Positions 1-11,699 of a DNA stretch of 64,000 nt are shown here, in pieces. The notes beneath the pieces are model-generated. The model was not told the origin of the DNA and did not search any database. It saw only the letters and a program-made list of their open reading frames with translations. Position 1 is the first letter of the stretch. Each line of letters opens with the position of its first letter. The stretch spans positions 73,789 through 137,788 of the forward strand of contig BEXV01000017.1 of NCBI GenBank assembly GCA_003118195.1, in the 5' to 3' direction. The position numbers were made by a program, and so were the translations under genes. This stretch comes from Hemicentrotus pulcherrimus (Eukaryota > Echinodermata > Echinoidea > Camarodonta > Strongylocentrotidae).

Positions 1-239
1 AATTTTCGAGAACCAAAACAAAAAAATGTGCTCACGACAGTGGAGCAATGCAATATCTTTCATCTGTCTCAAAAGTAGTCTAAGATTCTTCAAGGCTTTT
101 GTTCCGAGTTGAATCAGATTTCCCGACGAAAATAGTGTAAATGCAACGTGAAGTGACGATAATCGAAAACAGTACATCTATATTGCGCACATTATTTCAT
201 ACCATGGGATACGTAGGGCACCTACAAAAGAACTGTTAT

Positions 240-463
240 TACCTAGATTGCATAATATAGCAAAGCATCCCTAGGACTCTAAAAGAATTCAAGGAATAAA
301 TTCCTACCAGGTACCCATTTCCTACACCTATCTTTATAGTGGCAATTTATAGAGAAATGACTTTCCAAAGGACTTAATTGCCTCGGCTAGTACTCGAACC
401 AAGAATCCTCTAACCCACAGTCTGGTAGTGTATCCTCCTAACTTCGTGCACCATAGCTGCGGT
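240..463 (-). mobile_element. tRNA-derived SINE copy
   Basis: Read on the - strand, this has a tRNA-like head with a B-box match, GGTTCGAGTAC (390-400), and a degenerate A-box region near 443-458. A non-tRNA body follows containing CCTTTGGAAAG and GGGTACCTGGTAGGAAT, then a tail near 240-260. The body aligns with the + strand copy at 49231-49459 (TTTGGMA..., GG-ACCTGG), so the two are members of one family. Known: RNA polymerase III SINEs of echinoderms and related animals combine such heads with a similar body. The ends are approximate, no clear target-site duplication was found, and the copy looks old. Confidence 0.6.
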
Positions 464-470
464 TTCATGT

Positions 471-2424
471 TTATTATTATTTTCACCGAGCGTTCGTTGA
501 ACTAAAATTACCAGACAACTGTTTTGTTATTCTGTATTCTCTTTTGATGTTAGCCCGTGCATATCACCATTAACCTAGTTATCTCATGATTTTGTATTCT
601 CTCCTTTGTCATCTGTTTCTTCTTAAAAACCTACAACAATTGATGATAATGGTCACTGTGTGGTGCGCTCTGGTTGGGCACAACCTCGTAGAATAACAAT
701 GTAGTATTTAATCCTGCTAATATCATATTACTTGTATCATTTAGATTTCATATCTTGATAACCTGTTATTTCTATTTACATTAGAACTCTCAGAAAATGA
801 GCAAATCGCGTATATTTACCAAAATGAAAAGTTTTCGAAATCAAACGAGGTTCCGCAAAGTCTATCCTCAGATGCCCAGATTGTAATCTTAAATAGTTCA
901 TGACCAGAACAAATAGGAAAAATGGGCAATTTCTATGAAAGTGCCTCAAATATTAGTGACATTACTACCTATGCCTATTTAATTACAGGCGATCTCAAGA
1001 TTTGGTTGCCCGCATATTTTTCATGATTTAAATATAATTCTTTCACGTCATTTTCGGGGTTTTTTTTCTGGAGATCGAATGTAAACGTTTTCCCAATTTT
1101 CACATGGACGATTTACAAACCATTTCCATTTTGATTTGGCGACTGAATTAACGAACACAGATTAGGCATTTCTATGCATTAATGGAGGGGCTTGAATTTC
1201 ACTTATTAGAAACATGCATTTTTAGTCTACATTTATTGATGAGCTAAAAGAAATGTAGCGATAAATCACTGTTTGCATGTTGATTGCCTCATAAGCCAAG
1301 GCACATGGATCACCCCCNAGATACGTCAGACAATTCGTTTGATGTTTCCCCCGGTTTTACCGTTCCTCTCAGGGATTGTCACGCACATTAATATTGTATA
1401 CTTTATTAGTTAGTTCAGCTCAGACGCCCACTATCTACTTTCGTCACCACCTCTCCCTCGTGCCTGGTTGTATTCTGATTTAATTTTGATGGGTATTTTT
1501 ATTTCTTTCTTTACCTTGTTTTACGGCACACACCAATTGAAATTAATATGAGCAACAAAAATAGTCGATTCGAATAACATTATTGTGGTATGCCCACGTC
1601 TTTTGCGTCGTTGCCATTGATATTAAAATATTTCGCGCGATTAAATATATTTCATACAAACTTACTCTCGATGAAAACTGGATTGTGGTCATATAGAAGC
1701 AACAAAATATTACAAAACAAAAACTCGTATCTAATAACAGTTTACACACCCACGAGTGTGCCCTCAAAGATAAGTATACTACTATTGCCTCAAGTATAAT
1801 TATATGAGTTTAGTTTAGCGCCACATGTATACTTTACCTTTTTTTTAAAAAATTTCTTTACCTTTTTCCTGGTTACCTGACAAGGAAATTGCAAACAAAG
1901 CCGCTCGTTCGGTACGTCGACGAAACTTGTCCAATTTTGTCAACAAAATAAAATCACCGCCGCTCGAGAGAAAAAATATATTGCTTAATAATTCAAAAGA
2001 GTGTATGTAAATAAAAGCTCATTCTGCGCGCGATTGGTTTTTCTCTTGATTAAATCCCCGCCTGAAAAGTGTCGACCCAGAAAAGTGTTTTGATGAAGGT
2101 AAGGGGTAAAATAGACGTTGGTGGTTGGTGAAACGAGTGGTATTTGTTCGCTTGACATGCAACATCCATCAAACTCACGCGCCCTCGAGATTGGAGACAG
2201 GTTTAAAGGCAATGTGTCATAGTTTTGAAATCCGAAAATATCACAGGGAGAAGCTAGAGGACAGAGATTACAGATGACATTATGATGCCATCTTCATTAC
2301 CCCTGCGCGGGAGGGAGATAAGGATTTCGGGTGGAAAGATTTTACAGTTTATGCAGACATAACGTCCTGAACTGATACAATGACCTTATGTCATACAAGG
2401 TAACCGGAAATGTGACGCATATAG
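471..2424. other. Unassigned non-coding stretch
   Basis: AT-rich sequence without convincing exons or strong repeats. A single ambiguous base sits at 1318 beside a short C run. Short reading frames here (for example 1543-1767 and 1985-2212, both strands open in places) have no recognisable composition or splice context. Confidence 0.5.
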
Positions 2425-2560
2425 TGTTTTTTGTTATTTAATTTATTAATTTATTGAATTGATTGATTGATTTATTTTGTTTATATAAGTATCTATCTCA
2501 TTTATCTATTTATTCATTTATTCATTTATTTATTAACTGATTATTTATTCAGTCACCTAT
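2425..2560. repeat. TTTA/TTGA-type low-complexity tract
   Basis: Runs of ATTTATT, GATTGATTGATT and ATTCATTTATTC make a degenerate tetranucleotide microsatellite about 130 bp long. It is non-coding and is interrupted by unique bases. Confidence 0.7.
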
Positions 2561-4300
2561 GGCTGTTTCCATCGCGTGACAGTAATATATCAATGATATA
2601 GAAATAAGCCGAAATAAAAGGTAGGTTTATAAACCGATAGAATGATAGACAGCGGGAAAAAAGGAGAACTTTCGTTTAAAATTGAATGAGCCGGAAAGAA
2701 ATCCATAGAAGTGAAACAATAATTATAGCATCAACTGACTTAAGAGATGGAGAGACAGATATAGGTCAGGGGACAGTAGAATTATGACAAACAGTGACAA
2801 ATAGTGACTTCCTCGTTTGAACGAACTGCTGCAAGTGTAAAAGTACATTCATTCTGTTTAGAAAGGTATTGTCACAGACAGAAAAGAAATCCCCGGTAAA
2901 AATAGAAATGACTTTGATTAATGGTGGGTATTCATTTATCCAATCAATCATGATTTCGATTGGTAATAGATTGTTCTTGCTGCATTTAGGTAAAATGACT
3001 AAATTTGTCATAACCTGCTTCTTTTTCTCGTGTGATGAGAAATATTGCTTAGAGCGAGGGTTAGCCTGATTTTCAAAAGCTATATCACGTGTTTACGACC
3101 ACTAGTTTTAATAGTTTACCTTTAGCGCGATTTTGAAAGGAGTGATTATCTGACATTAGTGACAAAACGAGTTTACCCTTAGAAGAGGACATCTAAATAA
3201 TCAGAAAATGCAATAGGGCCGAAAATAGTGTCTGATACAATCAAATCATGTCTACTGTGCACAGTATCATGGGATTAAAATGCCTCACCAAAATACGACC
3301 GAATTATCTTTAAATGTCAATATGTTTTTAACGAGATTAGTGTACTACTGTACTTCTTATTTGTATTGGGGAATCATCTGTTATTGGTATGCATAGAACT
3401 TTACATAATATCCGTGTTGGGGTTCTTTTCGAACTGTGTTTATTGATTTAGATTCACCGTCAATTATTGACCCTCTTTCACATTCGAAATCGTTTTCATT
3501 GATGATGTGTAATATCAGAATTGTCCATTGAAATAGATCCCCAGTTAATTCATCATGTTGATTTGTTATTTTTTGTTAATTTCGTTACTTTTCTGAATGT
3601 TCTTACTTGTTGCTATGTCAGATGAAAATTTAGGCAATCATACCCGTTAATCTTGCCTCACATCATACACCTCAAAACGCTGCCTATTGTGTTGTTTACG
3701 TTTATGTCAATTTCCTCCTCTGTCGAATTGACCTACTATGTGCGTTTATGTCGGAGCTCGAGCAGGTCAAAGGTTAACGATGGTTTGACGTGGACTGTCG
3801 TGTCCAACTGTCCAACTTGACCTCCGATGCAAACTTGTAAGTGACGTCATGATATCTATACTCAAATTGCCATGAAGGTAATTATACAATCAACCAACTT
3901 GCTCATTTACGAATGGCACAATTTGTTTTGCTTGTCCCAAGAAAAGAGCGATTAGCAGCATTTGGATAAATAGTTTTAGCAAGCAATTAAATGCACTATA
4001 AGACTGTTGTTCTATGAGCTACATCATTCAGTTATCATCCCAGTCAGATACTTTAAGAGGTTTTGCTGTTAGGCTATTAAGTATGTATCAATTAATTACT
4101 ATACAAGATTCACAATTGGTTTAACGTTCCTTTGAAATTCGATACTTTGCAGAAAACTAGGCCTGTCTGTGATAAGTATTACCCTCGTGTCTCATCAAAA
4201 GAAATTCAATCTCCCCGATAGTACATTACATTCAATTACTGGTTGAAAATTTTAATTACGCCTGTTGAAAGCTAAAAGGGCATTAGTGTAATTTTATACA
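2561..4300. other. Unassigned non-coding stretch
   Basis: No supported gene. A CRE-like TGACGTCA octamer occurs in AGTGACGTCATGA near 3841-3853, but nothing around it indicates a promoter. Confidence 0.45.
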
Positions 4301-4301
4301 G

Positions 4302-4430
4302 AGTTAGCGCCCTTATGGTTCTTATCAGTTACGTACCGATGCACAACCTATCTTTGTACTTTTTAAAATAATGAGTTAACGCCCTTCTCACCACCAACAG
4401 TTACACGCCCGTGCATAATCTTTGTATAGC
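4302..4430. repeat. Diverged tandem duplication, about 70 bp
   Basis: Two adjacent similar blocks. One begins GAGTTAGCGCCCTT near 4302 and the other GAGTTAACGCCCTT near 4372. Each continues with CAGTTAC, a GATGCACAA/GTGCATAA segment and ATCTTTGTA. They look like an old local duplication with substitutions and small indels. Confidence 0.55.
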
Positions 4431-4908
4431 TCTACAGCTCTACGTCATGAGCATGTGTATGCATTCTTTTCAGTCAGATCATGTCGAGAACTATGCACAT
4501 ATTTCACCTCTAACAGAGAGAATATTTATAAGAAAAGATAGATATCGTTGCTGCGCCACAAATTTTCTCCCTTGATTTTGTTTGCTGTCATTCATAAACA
4601 GGTATATTTTTACAGCGCGTTTCAGATGACACAACCACACAGCAGGATACCCGGATGAAGTAACCTTAGTTTCAGTCAGCGGATAATTTTATTTTGGGAG
4701 GTATTCATTGAGAATTCAGCGCATTGCATTATGCATGCTTTTATACGCTGGATTTGACGAGACAAATGTCGCAGTACAAATATCATAACTTTTAAAATAC
4801 TTTCAATTCATAAAGGAATATTGTTATTCTTAATAATATAATGCCTAATGAAATCAGTGGAAATGGGAGAACGAAGTTTGAATTTCAGTAATCGCGTTTT
4901 GGGCACGC

Positions 4909-5080
4909 CTCCAACGTTAGTGACTACATTTTTGAAACAAAATATGCTTCTGCATATTTCTCTTCAAATTTTATCGAAAAATTCTTAACATTTTGTGTGT
5001 CTCCATTTTCCTACCATTCCCCACTTCCACCCTCAATCAGGTTTGTTTTAATCTTTTCTCTTTTTTTTCTCTCTCTCTCT
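4909..5080 (+). repeat. 172-bp block, copy 1
   Basis: This block recurs almost perfectly at 14024-14196 in the same orientation. The only difference I see is one extra T in the T run (8 T here at 5061-5068, 9 T in the other copy). It starts CTCCAACGTTAGTGACTAC and runs into a CT tract. Here the left flank is continuous sequence; in the other copy it abuts an N. The block itself shows no coding or transposon signature. Confidence 0.9.
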
Positions 5081-5108
5081 GTCTCCGTCTCTGTCTCTCT
5101 CACTCTTT
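5061..5108. repeat. CT microsatellite
   Basis: T8 is followed by (CT)n, then degenerate CT/GTCT repeats. It marks the right edge of the duplicated 172-bp block. Confidence 0.8.
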
Positions 5109-5265
5109 TCATAATGCTCGTCTCATCATTCCCGGCGTCTTTGTCATCGCACTCCAGTAAACACTGATATTCCCCCTATCCTTCCATCCCTCATTTCCCA
5201 TCTCTCGTCCTCCAAAATTCAGTCCCTCACTCGGCGCCTCTGTCCCTCGTCATGATCGATATGTC

Positions 5266-5276
5266 AAAACAAAATG
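5266..5276 (+). promoter_or_regulatory. YY1-type motif AAAATGGCGGC
   Basis: CAAAATGGCGGCC matches the well-known YY1 core (AANATGGCGGC), which in animals often sits at transcription or translation starts. The ATG opens only a very short frame, so its use as a start is not supported. A single motif match is weak evidence of regulation. Confidence 0.3.
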
Positions 5277-5339
5277 GCGGCCCCCAGAAACACACCGCCG
5301 TTTAATGAGCAAACGCTCTCAGACATGTTTATATCAAGG

Positions 5340-5990
5340 GTGCAACGGGTTCAGAGCAGTGGGGAGAGGCTTTGACCTACATGTACCTTAACATAAACCA
5401 AATTTTTCCAAACTTTTGATGAAACTTTCCTGAATGTTGACGGTAGGACGGTGCTTTCAATCATGATTATAATGTAATGAAGGAACATTCATGTTAGGCA
5501 GCGTGACCCGGGCCCCTACAGAGTTGCCCCATCCCCGTGTCGTGTTCATAATCAACCATCGGGCTGTGTGGGTCTCTTCGGAAATCAAATTTCAGTCTTC
5601 GGGCTATTCTACAACTGATCATAAGAATTCCATGTAATGATAATAATGGCTAAGGCTACATGTATATCTATAGAAACGTTCGTAGATTTCTTCAGGGAGA
5701 CAGAGTCGCGAATATTCAATGCCGCGCATTGCACAAGTAAATTCATTTTGTGCAAGTTTCTCGCTGCTAAAACAACCTTCATTGCAAGGGTGTGCCAGTT
5801 TGGGCTTGCATTACACATGTCATTTTTGCAGTACACCTTTGATGGTCAGCCAATTCATTAAATTTGATATCCTGTAGGTCTTCCTAAATAATTCATGGAT
5901 GGATTTTGGTCAGGGAATAATGCGGAAATGACCGAGATGATAAAAACATGTATTGCATCATCAGGTATTTAAACAATATTATCTGCACAG
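5340..5990. other. Unassigned non-coding stretch
   Basis: No repeat or exon recognised. The region has overlapping short frames on both strands (5609-5861) without splice sites that make sense together. Confidence 0.4.
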
Positions 5991-5991
5991 G

Positions 5992-6270
5992 CAGGGGCGT
6001 TTCTATACCGATTTAGGGTGTCCAACATAAATTTCAAACAAGAGCAAAAGGGGTCCTCATATTTTAAAGTTTGCCGATGCCGGAGGTAAAGAACCCGACA
6101 TATTTTCAAATGTTGTCGGTAGAAGTTTTACATTTACTAAAAAGAGCAGAGCAAAACAAAAAGACTTTATTCTGGGGGGGGCGGCGCTTTGCTGACAGTT
6201 TTTCATTTTATTGTTGGCGGGGGCGTCACATGCAACCCTCTGTCGCCCTCATACTGCGACGCCCTTGTGC
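5992..6270. mobile_element. Possible hAT-like short non-autonomous element
   Basis: The left end reads CAGGGGCGTTTCTATA. The right end reads GCGACGCCCTTGTG, whose complement, CACAAGGGCGTCGC, resembles the left end. The interior carries G and C runs typical of these elements. The 97-codon frame at 6071-6364 lies mainly inside it and is not a gene. The right boundary is uncertain and no 8-bp duplication was confirmed. Confidence 0.4.
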
Positions 6271-9200
6271 AGAGGAAGTCCCTTTTTTCTCCCCACAAAA
6301 GAGGAGTTATCGAGAAGATATAGGACAAACCGCAATCAACAGGAAGACCGATAGTATTATGTAAGAGGAGCTAATCACGCATTAACAAACTATCAGGAAG
6401 AAAAGATAAAGCAATGAGTTCAATTTCACTTTTATAACGAACATTGAAATTGTGGCACTTTTTTTCCTGTTACGGTTATTTTTTTGTTGTTGTTACAGTG
6501 TTCTTTCTCTAAAGAGTATTAATGATATTTTCGTAGCCGACATGAAGTTGTAAACATTCGGATTTAACGTGAACGAATTGCTTTGTTTACCCCATATACG
6601 AGCGCGGTAGGAAATATATGTTTTGGTCAGAATAATATTGGGTCAATATGATGAATTATACACCAAGGATCAATTCAAGATACGGAAAAACAAAAACACA
6701 TCCTAACGAAATCGCGGGTGAAAGAAAACGTGGAATAATCGAGAAAACTCGAGGACGAAACATCAGATTATACCCCAAATCCCCAGGGCGACAATTTTCT
6801 CTTGACCCGTTCTAAGAGAATCACGGTTTTCGAATCAAGTAGCATTTGGATTTATTACTTACAATCCAAGGAAATAAGATAACAATAACACAAGGCTTTC
6901 CGGTATTGAATTAGGCGTTCCTATGGCAACGGCAGCATCAGTTTTCCTCCATGGCTTCAACCCAAAAATATTTCCTCTCCTGTTATGATGGTCTCTGTTT
7001 ATGGGCGTAAGATCCGGGAGCTATGGGTGTCAGTATCGTGATTAATAACGATTTCAAGTACATCCGTCATCCCGTAGCCTGCAGACGACAATGGCGTCAT
7101 CCTTTTATTTTCCCGCCATTAAAGCATGAAGTAGTAGACATTTTAGCATATTTTGTTCGCTTGCTACAAAAAACCAATCAAAATGGTAAGCTACAATTAG
7201 TTTCATAGTCTACGATATCCTTACTACCTTTATCGTGCTAATACCGCTCAGTCCAACAGACGGCCGTCCCAAACCGACCAAACCAAACAATATCAGTATA
7301 CGAAGTATTAAAAATTGATTCAGTATGACTCGGGTATCAGAAAAAATTATGAATATTCGCTATGTACCACCGCTTAGCTGCAAAAATGCAGAAAACGATA
7401 TCAAATAACTCTATATAATTACTTACACATGGAACAAAACAAGACCATTCTCACTGCCGCAATATATATTTTAGGCAGTTGTCACTTGTTGGTATAAACC
7501 TGATAATTATTGATCAGACGAGAATCGAAAGTTCTTTATTCGTATTAGATTAGGAGAACAAAGCACACCAGTTCATGTCTATTCAGTGCTTTTGTATAAA
7601 ATGGTCAAACAAACAAAACAAAACATGCGAACAATGTAAAGTGTATTAGGTGTTACTTTGATATAGCGTCAAGAAGAACGACCCGTCGTTTTCTTGTCAC
7701 CCATCAAGGCAATATCTTCTATATCGTCTCCGGTATGTCCTGCCGAGCTTGCGTTCCGTTACACTCAAAATTTAATTTCGCTGAACTTGTTGCAGCTGAG
7801 TCCCAGGAAGGTCGATTTCATCGCTGGCGAAGTTTGGATAGTAATGGATCACATCAAGAGTCACCAATTAAATCCTGTATTTCTATGAGATCAGTATAGG
7901 CAAGTAGCGTACTGCCTGAGCGACCAGCGCGGCGCAGGTGGGGATACAGCCATCTCTAATTGGAAAAGGGCAAGCATAGCAAGGGTGAGAGAGGATCGGT
8001 TGAAGAAAGACAAGATGCAGGACGAGCGCGAAGGTGACGGGGGTCATCGTCTTGTGATGTCATAGAAGCACTGTGAAATATTAGTAAATGATCTTGGCTG
8101 TCATAGTTACGAGAGGTCTTTGGTCGTTGATTCTATCATTGTTCAGTGCTCACATTATTTGTTGGACACAAACGTTCCTCTTTAATAACAAAGTGTATTA
8201 ATGGGGAATACTTGGCCAACGTGGGGTAGTATTAATTCGTTGTCCCCGGGAAGAGCAGTACATACTAATGAGGCTACCCTGGGAAATTACAATCAACTAT
8301 AATACAATGCCCTTCAAGTAGATGACCCATGTTAATGCTGAAAATGAAAAATAAGGAAAAAAATGGGGTTACAAGTTTATATTAGAAATTAAAATTCTCT
8401 TACTCTAGCCATGCTAGCTGTACATGTTTTAATTTTTACTAGAGCTCCTTTTGGGAACTTTCCAGCGCTAATTCGCGTTCCAATCCTGTTTGTGTTTTTT
8501 TCCTAAATGGACTCTAGCTAGAGATTGGATAATCCGCTTTTTATTTCATACATAGACGCTTCACGTAGTTGTAAATGGTACCAAACGGTACTCATGCATG
8601 TGACACATCCCTGGACATGCCTTTACATAGCTGTATCCAGGTCTATCTGCTGTTGTAGTATATACAGTTCAAATACTGGTCAGAATCTTTCGCTTTATAC
8701 AGGCCTAAGTCGTTGGAAGGTTAGAGCAAGTAAAGCCCAATGTTTACTAGATGGTTTCTTTATTAGGAGATCCTTCGCAAAGATCAAATGAAATTATAAC
8801 TTTTTTCATATCCAGCAACCTTACTCTCACGGTGGCCGAGGTAATAACATAAAGGAATCAATAACCTATTAATCACTGTTAACCCGAAGAGCAGCTAAGC
8901 TTTGGTTAATCGTGCAAAATATGTAATCTCTCTCAGTTGATACCTGTGCCTGTCGCATGTGTGATGGTGAAGCTGCAATTCATTTTATAAAGTTTATCGA
9001 GAAAGAAAAAATACACCGTATATTTTTTAAATCAAAAATCATTGTTCATTATTTGATTATTTGACCTTTTTATTCTACTTGACCACTGACAAATACTTCA
9101 CGGCCACGAGGTGGTACTTGGACTTTGGAGCAAAATTTACTTATCATTTATCAACTTATTTGAGGGGATTTAGGCCAATTGATGATTTGAGTTTGTGTAG

Positions 9201-9540
9201 TAACTATGGCCTATATTGTGGCCAACACATCTGTATCAGTGTTCCGCTGTATTTTAATTTTTATCTTATTCTTCAGGCATGAGGAACACGACAATTCTTA
9301 TTTCTCGTTACTTCGGGAAGAAATGTACTAAAGTTGCAAATATGCTGTGAATTTTTATACCTGCTATAATTATTTTACCGAGTCAGACATGTACAAATAA
9401 AAATAACTAGATTTCAGCAGCGCGGTGCTACTAGTATACATGTAATATACCGAAACCAAAATTGTGTTAGGAATTTAGCACTCAATACCATAGAGGCACT
9501 TAAAGAATTTGCAGAATTTTACCACATATTTTGACTCTTG
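6271..9540. other. Unassigned non-coding stretch
   Basis: About 3.3 kb without a supported exon, RNA gene or strong repeat. Near 7250 the words CAGTCCAACAGACGG and AACCGACCAAACC recall the CAGTCACACC element family seen downstream, but no second end is visible. Confidence 0.4.
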
Positions 9541-9547
9541 AAGCAAG

Positions 9548-9862
9548 GTGCAGTGTGTCCTACAGCGCACGAGCCGCTCCCCTCTTCGTATCATTTTCTC
9601 TCACTCTCTTCTTTTCACTCGTGAAAGCGTCGACAGAGATTTTTATTTTGACGTAAGTAAAGTGGTTCGCATCTCGACTTCATCTTTGACGGAATATCAA
9701 GTCCTTGAGTTTCCTCAATTATCTCGTCTTTTCATCGCAAAATTTGACGCCCGCAGAGCAATTTCCGATCTTCAATTCCCCGTAAGCTCTGCGAGGTACG
9801 GACCTGAACCCCTGGTTTTATTCACCGACGCCAAGAAGGTCACGGTGACAAAATCGAATTAG
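9548..9862 (+). CDS. Possible exon, product unrecognised
   Basis: A 104-codon open frame richer in CpG than its surroundings. It contains an acceptor-like site (GTGTCCTACAG, ending 9564) and several donor-like sites: GAC|GTAAGT at 9651, CCC|GTAAGC at 9781 and GAG|GTACGG at 9795. The segment before the first donor ends in aromatic/acidic residues (RDFYFD). No domain is recognised, and the frame's first codon is not ATG. It could be one exon with one of these donors, or chance. Comparison with the expected N-terminal region of an ARHGAP6-like protein gave nothing convincing. Confidence 0.2.
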   Translation: MQCVLQRTSRSPLRIIFSHSLLFTRESVDRDFYFDVSKVVRISTSSLTEYQVLEFPQLSRLFIAKFDARRAISDLQFPVSSARYGPEPLVLFTDAKKVTVTKSN

Positions 9863-11355
9863 TGTGCAAATAAAGACCTTTTGCAACTAAATAATACACC
9901 AGGAATGAGTAGTGAGACCCCTTTCGCCACCGGTCAGAAGTTATAGGTTATTCGGTCAGGAAATGTATCCCACGATTCCCCGGGAACCAAAATGGATCCC
10001 TACTCTTTAGATGAGCTCTCATTCACTTGACTATACTCATCCTAAAGTGATAATGTCATGGATTTAATATTTGCTAATGTACCGCTCGAGGCAAGCGAAA
10101 CGAGAAAGGATTGTTGAGGATTCGTTTCCAAGTTCTCTTTGAGTTATCCTGTCTTTGTTGTCCGTCATTATCATATCCCCCCCTGATGTCTTATGTAGTG
10201 TGCCGCATATCATTACGTTGTTGGCTACATCAAATATCCTATACATCGGATGATTGTAATACGTTGGCAGCCGCACTAAAGCTTGGGTCAAACCAAATAT
10301 TATCAGGGGTGGTGATACTGTTGAAGTTAACTTTAAATTCACCATTAATGTCAACGTATGAGACACAAAATTAACAGATATCTGGAACATTTTGGACTAT
10401 GTTCTTTCCTCTGGCTCCTAGTTTGTCCCTTCTCTTTTTTTTTTCTTCCCACTCCCTTCTTCAAATCCCTGTTTTATATCATATGTGGAAAATTCTCTTT
10501 GAAAAAAAAAATGCCGTTGATTCCATTTGAAGCATGAGAACCCCTATTATCAAACTCCATAACCATGTATGATTAGTGCGTTACTTTACACAGTGAGCAA
10601 GGCCGCATCCTTTTTTTTTAACCTGAAATAAAAACGAAGAGTCTGGATATATGGGAAACTAGTATAGTTGAAAATTGCTCCAAAGAAATCAAAAAGAGAA
10701 GAAGCAACTGCATTTTCAGGCGTGACCTCGAATCGTCACAGACGATTCCATTTGTACGGGAGAACTATCGAGAAAATGGCGCGAAATTAAGATCCTGTTA
10801 CTTGACTTTTTCGTCGATTACCGCGACCGATTTCCCTCCTCAGAGACAACCTGAATCGGATCAGAGAGAATGAAATTGCGCCTTGCTCCTTTTCTTCTCC
10901 ATCAAATCTCCCGAGGGATGAGCCCAATTCTACAAATTTTTTCATGGAAACACGAATACGTTAGGATGAAGAGGATATATATTTTGTTTATATTCGAGGG
11001 CCTTAACTCCTAAGCGTCACATCGTGGCAGACAAAAACAAAAAAAAATGCAGTCGGTAGGAATCGCGCGCTTGTTACGGTGTCGTCGAATAGAATGAGTT
11101 AAAGCGAACTCGGTGGATTCGGACGCAGGTGCAATGAAGATTAGTGTAATGGATAGCACTGCTCATCACGAAAAAGCCCCTGAACCCGACTTGAGTGGGT
11201 GGTCATCCACCACTTCATGGCTCGATTGAACGAAGAGTGACCTCATAATTGCACGATTATTGCAATATAAGGCTGTTTGTCTTTTAGATATGGAGCAGTA
11301 TCCGGGATTTATTTTACAGCCATTCGATCACAGCAACGTTTTCTTGTAGATCAAA
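9863..11355. other. Unassigned stretch
   Basis: Mostly non-coding. A 52-codon stop-to-stop frame (10806-10964, +) contains an acceptor-like TTTCCCTCCTCAG but no convincing continuation. A GAAAATGGCGCG word lies near 10775. Confidence 0.35.
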
Positions 11356-11359
11356 CTGA

Positions 11360-11559
11360 GCTCTTTCTCTTTCTATTCCCCCCACTCTCTCTCTCTAGTC
11401 CCTCTCTGGCATCTCTTTCTCTTTACGCCTCCATCAGTTCGTCTCTCTCCCTTTCTGTCTCTCTCTATAAAAAAATGTGTACGTGTATGTGTGTGTATTG
11501 CCATCGCTGCCTCTCTCTCCCAGCACTATCTCTGCCTCCCTTCCCCCTTCTATTTTTTG

Positions 11560-11597
<38 letters not shown>

Positions 11598-11690
11598 TCT
11601 CTCTCTCTCTTTGCCTCTCTTTCTCCTTATATCTACCTACGTCTTTCTATTTTCCGCCCCCCCTTCCCCTCTCTCTGTCTTCTCACCTTA
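11360..11690. repeat. Long CT-rich (polypyrimidine) tract
   Basis: About 330 bp of (CT)n with CCT and TTCT interruptions; the purest part is about 11562-11610. Overlapping Ser/Leu-rich frames in all three + frames are translated repeat, not protein. Confidence 0.9.
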
Positions 11691-11699
11691 TATAGGCTA

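Noticed and set aside
6071..6364. 97-codon frame
   Set aside because: Lies mostly inside a likely short transposable element, has no start context and no domain.
10806..10964. 52-codon frame with acceptor-like TTTCCCTCCTCAG
   Set aside because: No matching donor and no recognisable composition.
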